This document shows positions 1-8,001 of a stretch of 55,386 nt of DNA, piece after piece; position 1 is the stretch's first letter, and every line of letters starts with the position of its first letter. Below the pieces are notes generated by a model. It saw nothing but the letters and a program-made list of their open reading frames with translations. It was not told the DNA's origin and did not search any database. The stretch is from Hyphomicrobiales bacterium. Lineage in GTDB: Bacteria > Pseudomonadota > Alphaproteobacteria > Rhizobiales > Rhizobiaceae. Location of the stretch: positions 1 to 55,386 of the forward strand of contig NVRK02000050.1 in NCBI GenBank assembly GCA_002400845.2. The letters are read 5' to 3'. Made by a program: the position numbers and the translations under genes.

Positions 1-675
1 GCCAAATGGATCTTCACGTTCAATTTGATCTGGCGTTACGGTAATTGTTTTAGTTACACCATCGCGGTTAATGGTAATTTCCATTGGACGACCCGGGTTT
101 GGAACGACAATTGGGGGGATATCGGTAAAAGATTCTATATATTCGCCATCGATATTTAAGATTAGATCACCAACTTGAAAACCTGCAGCCTGCGCCGCTC
201 CGCCTTCAATAATGCCTGTGACGCGCGGTTCGGACACAAAGCGCCCAACTGTCATGGCTAAAAATGTGAAAATTATTGACGCCAAAATGAAGTTTGCAAT
301 TGGCCCCGCGGCGACAATAGCAGCGCGTTGCCCTACTCTTTTGTGGGCAAAACTTCCTGAAATTTGCGCAGGTGTCATTTTTGCAGTTGCGTCTGCATCT
401 GGCATAGAAGCGCCATTTGCATCGCCTGCAAATTTAACATATCCGCCTAAAGGTATCAGGCAAAATTTCCAGCGTGTGCCGTGTTTGTCATTGAATCCGA
501 ATAATTCCTTACCAAAACCAACTGCAAACGTATCAATGTCTACCTTATTCCAACGCGCGACCATAAAGTGACCTAATTCATGGAAAAAGACGACTATGGT
601 AAGAACAATTAGAAATGGAATGAGAATGCTTATTAGGTCATAACCAGAAGCTGCAATTGAATTTAAAAAGTCCAT
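1..675 (-). CDS. rseP: RIP site-2 metalloprotease RseP, N-terminal part (cut by window edge)
   Basis: The first 225 codons of an intramembrane zinc protease (M50 family) are present; the 3' end lies outside the window. The HELGH zinc motif is at residues 32-36, inside the first hydrophobic segment. A GPIANF segment follows, as is usual in M50 proteases, and a PDZ domain begins near residue 130 and runs to the edge. In the family this enzyme cuts the anti-sigma factor RseA or similar membrane substrates within the bilayer. It lies downstream of cdsA in the usual envelope gene cluster. The start at 675 is the only ATG that gives the normal distance to HELGH; no good ribosome binding site precedes it. 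Confidence 0.93.
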   Translation of the reverse strand, partial: MDFLNSIAASGYDLISILIPFLIVLTIVVFFHELGHFMVARWNKVDIDTFAVGFGKELFGFNDKHGTRWKFCLIPLGGYVKFAGDANGASMPDADATAKMTPAQISGSFAHKRVGQRAAIVAAGPIANFILASIIFTFLAMTVGRFVSEPRVTGIIEGGAAQAAGFQVGDLILNIDGEYIESFTDIPPIVVPNPGRPMEITINRDGVTKTITVTPDQIEREDPFG

Positions 676-829
676 TAATATTCCAATACGAAATCTTGTG
701 TCAAAACTGAATCTTGAAAATGCCAGATAATACTTTTGTGCTTATAGGAGTGTTTGTAAAAACAGTCTACTAGTTTCAATAGGCTTTAATGTGACATGTT
801 TGGCTATAGATTGATTTTATAATCAGGCT

Positions 830-1762
830 TTATAAAGGCGCAGTTAATAAATTTATCGCTATCCAGTTTGGAATTTCACCTGAATACAGATTGATACCAG
901 TAAATACAGCGCCAATAACAAATGTGGCTACGCACGCAAAGATCAAACCATCTATGCGATCTAATACTCCGCCATGACCCGGTATTATTTTACCGGAATC
1001 TTTAACACCAAAATGACGCTTTAATCCAGATTCGAATAGGTCACCAATTTGCGCTAATAGAGCAAGTGCTACGATGACGATGATGGACAGTATGGTGATG
1101 GGAAAATCAAACCAAACTAAAACAACAGAGGCTAAAATACAGGCGCCTACAACGCCACCAAAAAAGCCAGACCATGTTTTTCCTGGTGAAATACTAGGCG
1201 CTAATTTGGCGCCACCAAAGGTTTTACCAGAAAAGTATGCCAACGTATCTGCGCCCCAGACAGTGGCAAATAGCAGTAATATAATCAACATTCCAAAGTC
1301 ACCTGCGCGTAATGCACTAAGTCCAATAAAAGGAAGCGCGGCATATAAAATACCTAGTGGTCCCCAAAGGCTTTTGCGGATCAGATATTCCCACATGCCG
1401 ATAACAACCAAACCAGCTAAGCAAATAAAGATGCCGTTACGAATATCTTGTAAGAACCAGCTTGCCCATAAAATACATAAAAAACCAAAGCAAAAAATTG
1501 CGACCCTTAGGGGTAATTTAGCAGAAGTTATTGATCTATATTCTAAAAAAATAAGAACAGAAGCGGCTAATGAGAGTAAAGAAAATGTCAGCCCACCTTT
1601 CCAAGTGGCATAAAGCGTAAAGATAGCCAATACAATTGCTGACGCTATTCTCATTGGTAGCTCAGAGTATTTCCCATTACTCTTGACTGAACTCTTCACT
1701 GTTACATTTTGAACTGATATTTTTTTTGTTTTCTTCACGCTTTTATTTTCTCCTCCACTCAT
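830..1762 (-). CDS. cdsA: Phosphatidate cytidylyltransferase
   Basis: This multi-membrane-span enzyme makes CDP-diacylglycerol from phosphatidate and CTP at the inner membrane, the precursor of all phospholipids. The 310-residue protein has about eight hydrophobic segments. The C-terminal half carries the family signature: an SPGKTW stretch near residue 193 and a D-S-G-K...PGHGG-DR-D stretch near residue 255. The N-terminus has a lysine-rich tail of about 30 residues before the first membrane span, longer than in many homologues. Its start lies two bases after the uppS stop, so the two are surely co-transcribed. Confidence 0.95.
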   Translation of the reverse strand: MSGGENKSVKKTKKISVQNVTVKSSVKSNGKYSELPMRIASAIVLAIFTLYATWKGGLTFSLLSLAASVLIFLEYRSITSAKLPLRVAIFCFGFLCILWASWFLQDIRNGIFICLAGLVVIGMWEYLIRKSLWGPLGILYAALPFIGLSALRAGDFGMLIILLLFATVWGADTLAYFSGKTFGGAKLAPSISPGKTWSGFFGGVVGACILASVVLVWFDFPITILSIIVIVALALLAQIGDLFESGLKRHFGVKDSGKIIPGHGGVLDRIDGLIFACVATFVIGAVFTGINLYSGEIPNWIAINLLTAPL

Positions 1763-1764
1763 GC

Positions 1765-2523
1765 CTACTTACTGACCTCCTTGGGTTTTTTATCTTCTAA
1801 TCCGCCATACCGTCTGTTCCTAGAATTAAATTCGATGATCGCTTCTTTAAGAGAATCGCCCGTAAATTCTGGCCACATACAATCCACAAAAATCAATTCA
1901 CTGTAGGCTGCTTGCCACATTAAGAAATTAGAAAGCCTAGATTCGCCACTTGTGCGAATAATCATATCAGGATCTGGAATGCCTGAGGTATCTAAGTGAT
2001 TAGAAATTGTCTCATTGTCAATTTCATCCGCCTTTAACTCGCCATTTGCAACCTTCGTTGCAATGGTTTGCATCGCGCGTTTAATCTCGTCTCTTGAGCC
2101 ATAATTAAATGCGATAATGAGCGTTAGGCCTACATTATCTTTAGTAAGCGCTTCAGCGTCTAGCAGTAATGGACCAATGTCATTTGGAATGGTATTTCTG
2201 TCGCCAATAATTTTAAGACGTACATTTCTTTGATGTAATTCTGCGAGATCTTTTCGAATGAACATTTTTAGTAAGTTCATCAGCTCTCCAACCTCTTCAC
2301 GAGGTCTGGACCAATTCTCAGTAGAAAAAGAATAAAGCGTTAGGTAGTTTATACCTTGTATGTCTGCTGCTTTTACAATGCGTTTTACGGTGTCTACGCC
2401 ACTTCTATGACCTTGCAGTCTTGCAAGACCACGACGCTTTGCCCAGCGACCGTTGCCATCCATAATAATGGCAACATGTTCTGGTGGTGTATCTATACTT
2501 ATCGCATCTTTACTGTTGGCCAT
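1765..2523 (-). CDS. uppS: Isoprenyl transferase (undecaprenyl diphosphate synthase)
   Basis: This cytosolic cis-prenyltransferase builds the C55 lipid carrier for peptidoglycan and other envelope polymers. The 252-residue length is normal. The conserved HVAIIMDGNGRWAKRRG block is at about residues 16-32 and includes the catalytic Asp22. The RTSGE..LSNFLMWQ..Y.E block binding diphosphate is near residues 190-210. It sits between frr and cdsA, the usual alphaproteobacterial order, and is nearly contiguous with cdsA. Confidence 0.96.
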   Translation of the reverse strand: MANSKDAISIDTPPEHVAIIMDGNGRWAKRRGLARLQGHRSGVDTVKRIVKAADIQGINYLTLYSFSTENWSRPREEVGELMNLLKMFIRKDLAELHQRNVRLKIIGDRNTIPNDIGPLLLDAEALTKDNVGLTLIIAFNYGSRDEIKRAMQTIATKVANGELKADEIDNETISNHLDTSGIPDPDMIIRTSGESRLSNFLMWQAAYSELIFVDCMWPEFTGDSLKEAIIEFNSRNRRYGGLEDKKPKEVSK

Positions 2524-2638
2524 TGTAAGCTCATTACCACCTTAATTCATACAGCTGCAGATAATGCTGCTCTCCTTTTGCCAAATGTCATTTCAATATT
2601 ATTATCTAACATTTAGCATCTGCGATAAGTTGAAAAAC

Positions 2639-3193
2639 TTATACTTGCATAATCTCAATTTCTTTATCGGCAACTGTTTTATCGACAAGTGTTACATGGT
2701 CGTCAGTCATTTTTTGAACGTCATCAGACAAAGAGCGTGCTTCATCTTTACCAATAGCACTGTCTTTTTCATCTTTTTTAATTTCTTCCATGCCATCACG
2801 CCTTACGTGACGAATGGCTACTTTGGCTTTTTCAGCATATTCATGCCCCACTTTAACCAATTCGCGGCGGCGCTCTTCGTTAAGTTCAGGCAATGGAATA
2901 CGCAAATTTTGCCCATCTACCACTGGGTTTAGTCCAAGACCAGCATTTCTAACGGCCTTTTCAACAGGGCCAACCATAGTTTTGTCCCAGATTTGAACTG
3001 TTATTAAACGTGGCTCTGGCGCATTGACGTTACCCACTTGATTGATTGGTGTTTTTTGCCCATATGCTTCGACCATGATTGGGTCTAATAAAGCGGCAGA
3101 AGCGCGACCTGTCCGAAGGCCTGCTAGGTCATGCTTTAATGCACTGACAGTGCCATCCATGCGTTTTTTTAATGCTGAAATATCTATGGACAT
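2639..3193 (-). CDS. frr: Ribosome recycling factor
   Basis: The 184-residue protein has the normal length and sequence of RRF, which with EF-G splits post-termination ribosomes. Visible family features include the L..LRTGRAS segment near residue 25 and [12 protein letters not shown]-like text ([16 protein letters not shown]) near residue 105, which in the tRNA-mimic fold belongs to the hinge and domain I helices. It follows pyrH by 76 bases and precedes uppS by 115 bases in the standard pyrH-frr-uppS-cdsA order. Confidence 0.97.
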   Translation of the reverse strand: MSIDISALKKRMDGTVSALKHDLAGLRTGRASAALLDPIMVEAYGQKTPINQVGNVNAPEPRLITVQIWDKTMVGPVEKAVRNAGLGLNPVVDGQNLRIPLPELNEERRRELVKVGHEYAEKAKVAIRHVRRDGMEEIKKDEKDSAIGKDEARSLSDDVQKMTDDHVTLVDKTVADKEIEIMQV

Positions 3194-3269
3194 GTTGTTT
3201 GTTCCTGCGTCTAATTCTTAAGTTTCAACTCAATATGAGTAATGATTTGTCTTAGCTATACCTGAAAGA

Positions 3270-3995
3270 TCAATTGGATACTATCGTACAACGGCCCTCA
3301 CCTTGCAATATCTTCACGAATTCACCCTTTTGATGCAGTGAGAATACAACAATTGGAATATTGGCATCTTTAGTAAGGGTTACTGCTGATAAATCCATCA
3401 CTTCCAGTCCCTGCTCTATAATCTGGGCATGTGTAATGTTTTCATACCGTGTCGCATTTGGGTCTTTTTTAGGATCTGCAGAATATATGCCATCAACTTG
3501 CGTCCCCTTAAAGAGTGCATCTGCTTTCATTTCACATGCGCGTAAGGCAGCACCCGTATCTGTGGTAAAATATGGGTTTCCAGTACCCGCCGCAAATACG
3601 ACCACATTGCCAGCATCTAAGTGTTGGTCCAATGCGCGTTGGCTAAAAGTTTCGCAAAATTCAGGCATTGCTATGGCAGATAAGACACAAGCCTTAACGC
3701 CAGCTTCTGTTAAAGCCATTTTAAGTGCCATTGCATTCATAACGGTCGCCAACATGCCCATATGATCGCCTGTTACGCGGTCGGCTCCTTTTGCAGCAAG
3801 CGCTACGCCTCTAAAAATATTACCGCCACCAACGACAACAGCAACGCGTACACCTAATTTAACAGCGTTAGAAATATCCTGCGCAATTCGGGCCGTTGTT
3901 TTTGGATCAATGCCAAATCCCTGATCGCCCATTAATGCTTCACCGGAAACTTTGAAAAGTACGCGTTTGAATTTTAAATCAGGTTTATGGGTCAT
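3270..3995 (-). CDS. pyrH: UMP kinase
   Basis: This enzyme phosphorylates UMP to UDP in pyrimidine nucleotide synthesis. The 241-residue protein belongs to the amino-acid kinase fold. It shows KVSGEALMG at about residues 14-22, a GGGNIFRG loop near residue 56, and a TG.P.FTTDT.AALRA segment near 137, all typical of bacterial PyrH. It is separated from tsf by a strong terminator, so it probably starts its own transcript with frr and uppS downstream. The region 3996-4097 should hold that promoter, although no convincing hexamer pair was picked out. Confidence 0.97.
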   Translation of the reverse strand: MTHKPDLKFKRVLFKVSGEALMGDQGFGIDPKTTARIAQDISNAVKLGVRVAVVVGGGNIFRGVALAAKGADRVTGDHMGMLATVMNAMALKMALTEAGVKACVLSAIAMPEFCETFSQRALDQHLDAGNVVVFAAGTGNPYFTTDTGAALRACEMKADALFKGTQVDGIYSADPKKDPNATRYENITHAQIIEQGLEVMDLSAVTLTKDANIPIVVFSLHQKGEFVKILQGEGRCTIVSN

Positions 3996-4097
3996 AACTT
4001 ATGGAATCGCTGTTTTAATTAATTTGCATCTGGATACACGATGGATACGAGATTGTCACGAATACCTAAATTTAATAGGTAAAATATAATCGGGACA

Positions 4098-4132
4098 CAA
4101 AAAAGGCGCCTCGTTAGATAAACGAAACGCCT
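4098..4132 (-). terminator. Rho-independent terminator of rpsB-tsf
   Basis: On the minus strand a 12-bp stem has arms at 4121-4132 and 4104-4115, with two G-U pairs and a five-base loop. It is followed by six T residues (4098-4103). It lies 35 bases after the tsf stop codon and separates rpsB-tsf from pyrH. Confidence 0.9.
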
Positions 4133-4166
4133 CTAATATAATATAATTTAATCTAAGTCTAATGAC

Positions 4167-5087
4167 TTATTTAGTCATTGAAGCAACTTCAGCTGCGAAA
4201 TCTTCTTCAACTTTCTCAACGCCTTCACCCAAAGCTAAGCGAACAAAGCCTTTAAGTGCAATAGGAGCGCCAACTTCTTTTTCAGCATTTTTCAATGCTT
4301 GCTCAACGCTGTTTTCACCGTCGATTACAAAAGTTTGAGACATCAAAACGTTTGCTTCGTAGAATTTACGCATGCTGCCAACAATCATTTTTTCAATGAT
4401 GTTTTCAGGCTTGCCTGATTCACGTGCTTTTTCCATGAAAATAGCTTTTTCGCGGTCAGCAACATCTTGTGGAATGTCTTCTTTAACAGCAGCCAATGGG
4501 CTCATCGCAGCGATGTGCATACCAATTTGTTTGCCAATTGCTTCAAGTGCAACAACATCACCTGTTGATTCTAAAGCAACAAGAACACCAATTTTGCCTA
4601 GGCCTTCGCCAGCTGCATTGTGAATGTAACCAGCAACAACACCGTTAGCAACTTCTAGCTTTGCTGAACGGCGAAGGTTCATGTTTTCGCCAATTGTACC
4701 AATTGCAGCAGTCAAAGTTTCAGCAACAGATTTGTCGCCACCTTTAAGTGGCGCAGCTGATATAGCTTTAACAGAACCGTCTGTATCTAGTGCAGTTGCA
4801 GCAATGTCGCGTACTATGCCTTGGAATTGATCGTTTTTAGCAACGAAATCAGTTTCTGAGTTCACTTCAACAACAACAGCTTTGTTGCCAGCTTGAACTA
4901 TACCGATAAGACCTTCAGCAGCAACGCGGCTAGATTTCTTTTCAGCTTTTGAAATACCTTTTGTACGTAACCAGTCCATTGCCGCTTCGATGTTGCCATC
5001 GTTTTCAGTCAATGCGTTTTTACAATCCATCATGCCTGCGCCAGATTTTGCACGCAGCTCTTTAACCATTGCAGCAGTAATAGCCAT
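4167..5087 (-). CDS. tsf: Translation elongation factor Ts
   Basis: EF-Ts is the nucleotide exchange factor for EF-Tu. The 306-residue protein begins with the UBA-like segment ([19 protein letters not shown], residues 8-26). It continues with the conserved RTKG...AEKK-SR-AAEGL stretch and the SETDFVAKN core motif near residue 78. Length and order fit an alphaproteobacterial EF-Ts. It follows rpsB with a hairpin in the intergenic gap and is closed by a terminator. Confidence 0.97.
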   Translation of the reverse strand: MAITAAMVKELRAKSGAGMMDCKNALTENDGNIEAAMDWLRTKGISKAEKKSSRVAAEGLIGIVQAGNKAVVVEVNSETDFVAKNDQFQGIVRDIAATALDTDGSVKAISAAPLKGGDKSVAETLTAAIGTIGENMNLRRSAKLEVANGVVAGYIHNAAGEGLGKIGVLVALESTGDVVALEAIGKQIGMHIAAMSPLAAVKEDIPQDVADREKAIFMEKARESGKPENIIEKMIVGSMRKFYEANVLMSQTFVIDGENSVEQALKNAEKEVGAPIALKGFVRLALGEGVEKVEEDFAAEVASMTK

Positions 5088-5154
5088 TTTTTTATCTTTC
5101 GTATAATGCCAAGCAGTTTTGCGCTGGCAGATATTTAATTAAGGATATATAAGG

Positions 5155-5213
5155 GGTGTTTCGCCAATTTTCATACCCATTTACCATAAGGTTGGCATGT
5201 GCGGCGAAACACC
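5155..5213 (-). promoter_or_regulatory. rpsB-tsf intercistronic hairpin
   Basis: A perfect 11-bp inverted repeat has arms GGTGTTTCGCC at 5155-5165 and GGCGAAACACC at 5203-5213, with a 37-base loop. It sits in the 136-base gap between rpsB and tsf. No T-run follows it on the minus strand, so it is more likely a processing, stability or partial attenuation structure than a simple terminator. Confidence 0.6.
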
Positions 5214-5223
5214 GAATTAATAC

Positions 5224-6342
5224 TTAAGCTTTAGCTAGTTCAGCTGCTTGCTTAAGCCATTCGTCACGCTCGATGCGGCCTTTAAAAGAAAGACGGTCAT
5301 CAACTTGGTCGATTTGCTCTTTAGAGAATGCAGCAACTTGAGCAAATTTAGTAATGCCTAATGCGTGCAATTTAGTTTCAAGAACAGGGCCAACGCCTGA
5401 GATTTTCTTAAGATCATCTGGCTCACCTTCTGGTGTTGCAAACAATGGTGCATCGTCAGAAGATGTTGCGTCAGCAGGTGCAGCTGTTTGGGCTGTAGGT
5501 GCTTCTACAGGTGCAGCTTCTGCGATAGGCGCTTCAACAGGCGCCGCTTCAACTGGCGCAGCAATAGGTGCCGCTTCAGTTACAGGTGCAGCAAGCGCTT
5601 CTTCAACAGGTGCTTCTTCCAATGCGCCAAGATCAACGCCTGCAATACCTTGTTGACGTGCAATGCCGTCTAGGGCCGCACGTGCAATAAGATCGCAATA
5701 AAGTGCGATTGCTCTTGAAGCATCATCGTTACCGGGAATTGGGTGATCTACAACATCTGGGTTACAGTTTGTATCAAGAATAGCAACTACTGGAATTTTA
5801 AGCTTGCGAGCTTCTTGAACAGCGTTGGCTTCTTTGTTTGTGTCGATCACAACCATAAGATCAGGGATGCCGCCCATGTCTTTAATACCACCAAGCGCAC
5901 GCTCAAGCTTATCACGCTCACGTGTCAGTGTTAGACGCTCTTTTTTAGTAAGCTGGTTAGCAGCATCACTGTTCAAAAGTTCATCAACTGTGCGTAGACG
6001 TTTAATTGATTTAGAAATTGTGTTCCAGTTTGTTAGCATTCCGCCCAACCAACGTGCGTTCACGTAGTATTGTGCAGATTTTTGAGCCGCGTCAGCAATT
6101 GTGCTAGATGCAGCGCGCTTAGTACCAACGAAAAGAACGCGACCGCCGCCTGCAACAGTATCTGATACTGTTTTAAGAGCTTGGTGCAACAGTGGTACTG
6201 TTTGCGCTAAATCGATGATGTGAATGTTATTACGCGCGCCAAAAATGTAACGATCCATTTTTGGATTCCAGCGATGTGTATTGTGACCAAAGTGACAGCC
6301 AGCTTCTAATAGCTGACGTAGATTAAACTCAGGAAGAGCCAT
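5224..6342 (-). CDS. rpsB: 30S ribosomal protein S2 with C-terminal extension
   Basis: Residues 1 to about 225 are a normal S2, with [16 protein letters not shown] near the start and the [12 protein letters not shown] and IPGNDDA blocks near 190-205. The family is usually 240-260 residues, but this protein has 372. After the core comes an Ala/Pro/Glu-rich low-complexity linker at about 235-300. A compact helix-hairpin-helix-like domain follows at 309-372, with ISGVGP and [12 protein letters not shown] motifs. The same domain ends NuoE in this window. Such tails are known on some alphaproteobacterial ribosomal proteins; the function is not known to me. It heads the rpsB-tsf operon. Confidence 0.96.
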   Translation of the reverse strand: MALPEFNLRQLLEAGCHFGHNTHRWNPKMDRYIFGARNNIHIIDLAQTVPLLHQALKTVSDTVAGGGRVLFVGTKRAASSTIADAAQKSAQYYVNARWLGGMLTNWNTISKSIKRLRTVDELLNSDAANQLTKKERLTLTRERDKLERALGGIKDMGGIPDLMVVIDTNKEANAVQEARKLKIPVVAILDTNCNPDVVDHPIPGNDDASRAIALYCDLIARAALDGIARQQGIAGVDLGALEEAPVEEALAAPVTEAAPIAAPVEAAPVEAPIAEAAPVEAPTAQTAAPADATSSDDAPLFATPEGEPDDLKKISGVGPVLETKLHALGITKFAQVAAFSKEQIDQVDDRLSFKGRIERDEWLKQAAELAKA

Positions 6343-6364
6343 GTCTTTATTTCCTTTTTACCGG

Positions 6365-6437
6365 TTGAACCTCCGCGGGGAATGAACTGCAAACCATTTG
6401 CAAGTCACCGGATCGTTTAAAGCTGTGCCAGGTTCAA
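6365..6437 (-). promoter_or_regulatory. Possible structured rpsB mRNA leader
   Basis: Upstream of rpsB an 8-bp inverted repeat (TTGAACCT at 6365-6372, AGGTTCAA at 6430-6437) encloses a second perfect hairpin. That inner hairpin has arms TGCAAA and TTTGCA around CCA at 6388-6402. The outer stem lies about 22 bases before the start codon. rpsB is autoregulated through its 5' leader in other bacteria, so this may be an S2-binding leader; that link is inference. Confidence 0.45.
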
Positions 6438-6478
6438 TTAAGAACTAGGGGCTGAATTGCCAAAAACGTATCCCGCGT

Positions 6479-6511
6479 GTGGAATAAGCGCGTCTTTAGT
6501 GTAAATTCCAC
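6479..6511. other. Hairpin between rpsB and metY
   Basis: A perfect 7-bp inverted repeat, GTGGAAT at 6479-6485 and ATTCCAC at 6505-6511, lies in the divergent intergenic region between rpsB and metY. It has no T-run. It may be part of the rpsB promoter region or a regulator site. Nothing further can be said. Confidence 0.3.
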
Positions 6512-6563
6512 TAAGATGCAAGTGCAAATCATCCTAGAGATTTCTGTTAAATATAAAAGACCT

Positions 6564-6583
6564 TTTACTTGCGATTTACTTGC
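6564..6583 (+). promoter_or_regulatory. Two 11-bp-phased direct repeats upstream of metY
   Basis: TTTACTTGC occurs at 6564-6572 and 6575-6583, exactly 11 bases apart, and a partial third copy (TTTAG) follows. The repeats end 68 bases before the metY start. One-helical-turn spacing is typical of tandem operator half-sites; the binding protein is unknown. Confidence 0.35.
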
Positions 6584-6651
6584 CGTTTAGTCAACTTTCT
6601 CCTAACAATATTTGATATGATAATCATAAGTTATTTTTGAGGGAGAATGAT

Positions 6652-7947
6652 ATGTCAAATACAAATATAAAAGGCTTTGATACGCTACAAATACATGCCG
6701 GTACTCAACCAGATCCTACCACTGGTGCACGACAAGTGCCTATATACCAAACAACTGCCTATGTTTTTAAAGATGCAGACCATGCTGCTGATCTTTTCGC
6801 GCTTAAAGAAGTTGGCTATATTTATTCGCGTTTAACTAACCCAACTGTTAGCGCATTAGCAGATCGTATCTGCGCACTTGAGGGTGGCGCCGGTGCAGTG
6901 TGCTGTTCTTCTGGTCATGCCGCACAAATTATGGCTTTGTTCCCGCTTATGGGGCCGGGTAAAAATATTGTAGCCTCTACTCGCCTTTATGGTGGCACGG
7001 TTACTCAGTTTAACCTTACCATTAAACGCTTTGGATGGTCTTGTACTTTTGTAGATTTTGATGACACAAAAGCAGTTGCCGCCGCAATTGATGAAAATAC
7101 GCGCGCAGTATTTTGTGAAAGTTTAGCAAACCCTGGTGGCTACATTACTGATTTAGCGAAAATCTCTAAGATAACAGATAAAGCAGGCATTCCGCTTATC
7201 GTCGATAATACTTCTGCGACACCATATTTATGCAATCCATTTGAACATGGTGCAACGCTGGTTGTGCATTCAACCACTAAGTATTTAACAGGCAATGGCA
7301 CTGTGACAGGTGGCTGTGTGATTGACAGCGGTAAGTTTGATTGGTCGCAAAATGATAAGTTCCCTTCTCTATCACAGCCAGAACCTGCTTATCATGGGCT
7401 AAACTTCCATGAAGCTTTGGGTGCAATGGCATTTACATTCCACTCAATTGCGATTGGGCTGCGTGACCTAGGCATGACCATGAACCCTCAAGGTGCGCAT
7501 TATACGCTAATGGGTATTGAGACCCTTAGCCTGCGTATGGATAAACATGTTGCTAATGCGATGAAAATTGCAACATGGCTTGAAAACCATAAGGCCGTTA
7601 AAGAAGTAACTTATGCTGGTTTGAAATCATCGCCTTATAAAAGCCGCGCTAGAAAATATATGAAAAAAGGCGCTGGTGCGTTGTTCACCGTTAAGCTTAA
7701 AAGCGGATTTGAAGGATGTAAGAAATTTGTAAATGCGTTGGAAATTTTCAGCCATGTTGCAAATCTTGGCGATACGCGTTCATTGGTTATTCATTCTGCT
7801 TCTACCACGCACAGTCAATTGACAAATAAACAAAAGAAGGCAGCAGGTGCTGACCCAGACGTTGTTCGCTTGTCTATTGGTATTGAAGATGCTGATGATT
7901 TGATGGCTGATTTGGATCAGGCGTTAAAAGCCAGTCGCAAAAAATAG
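6652..7947 (+). CDS. metY: O-acetylhomoserine aminocarboxypropyltransferase (sulfhydrylase)
   Basis: This PLP enzyme of the Cys/Met metabolism family turns O-acetylhomoserine and sulfide (or methanethiol) into homocysteine (or methionine). Recognisable are the start GFDTLQIHAGTQPDPTTGAR, the Y-SRLTNPT motif near residue 63, and the PLP lysine in STTKYLTGNGT near residue 205. The 431-residue length is normal for MetY. The reading frame extends five codons upstream to a TTG, but that stretch is itself the ribosome binding site (GAGGGAGA at 6639-6646), so ATG at 6652 is chosen. It is monocistronic, followed by a terminator. Confidence 0.93.
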   Translation: MSNTNIKGFDTLQIHAGTQPDPTTGARQVPIYQTTAYVFKDADHAADLFALKEVGYIYSRLTNPTVSALADRICALEGGAGAVCCSSGHAAQIMALFPLMGPGKNIVASTRLYGGTVTQFNLTIKRFGWSCTFVDFDDTKAVAAAIDENTRAVFCESLANPGGYITDLAKISKITDKAGIPLIVDNTSATPYLCNPFEHGATLVVHSTTKYLTGNGTVTGGCVIDSGKFDWSQNDKFPSLSQPEPAYHGLNFHEALGAMAFTFHSIAIGLRDLGMTMNPQGAHYTLMGIETLSLRMDKHVANAMKIATWLENHKAVKEVTYAGLKSSPYKSRARKYMKKGAGALFTVKLKSGFEGCKKFVNALEIFSHVANLGDTRSLVIHSASTTHSQLTNKQKKAAGADPDVVRLSIGIEDADDLMADLDQALKASRKK

Positions 7948-7964
7948 TAATACGCAATGTTGTG

Positions 7965-7990
7965 AAAAGGCGCTTAAGGGCGCCTTTTTT
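7965..7990 (+). terminator. Terminator between metY and dnaE
   Basis: The stem AAAGGCGC / GCGCCTTT is followed by a run of T on the plus strand, 18 bases after the metY stop. The opposite strand also has four T after the stem, so it can serve the convergent dnaE transcript as well. Confidence 0.88.
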
Positions 7991-8001
7991 GTTTAAACGA
8001 A

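Noticed and set aside
684-712. A TTGACA-N17-ATATTA promoter-like pair on the minus strand just before rseP
   Set aside because: Its transcription start would fall inside the rseP coding region, so it would not serve the chosen start; it was not listed as a promoter.
676-829. No dxr gene between cdsA and rseP
   Set aside because: The place of dxr varies among alphaproteobacteria, and some use a different reductoisomerase, so its absence here is not informative on its own.
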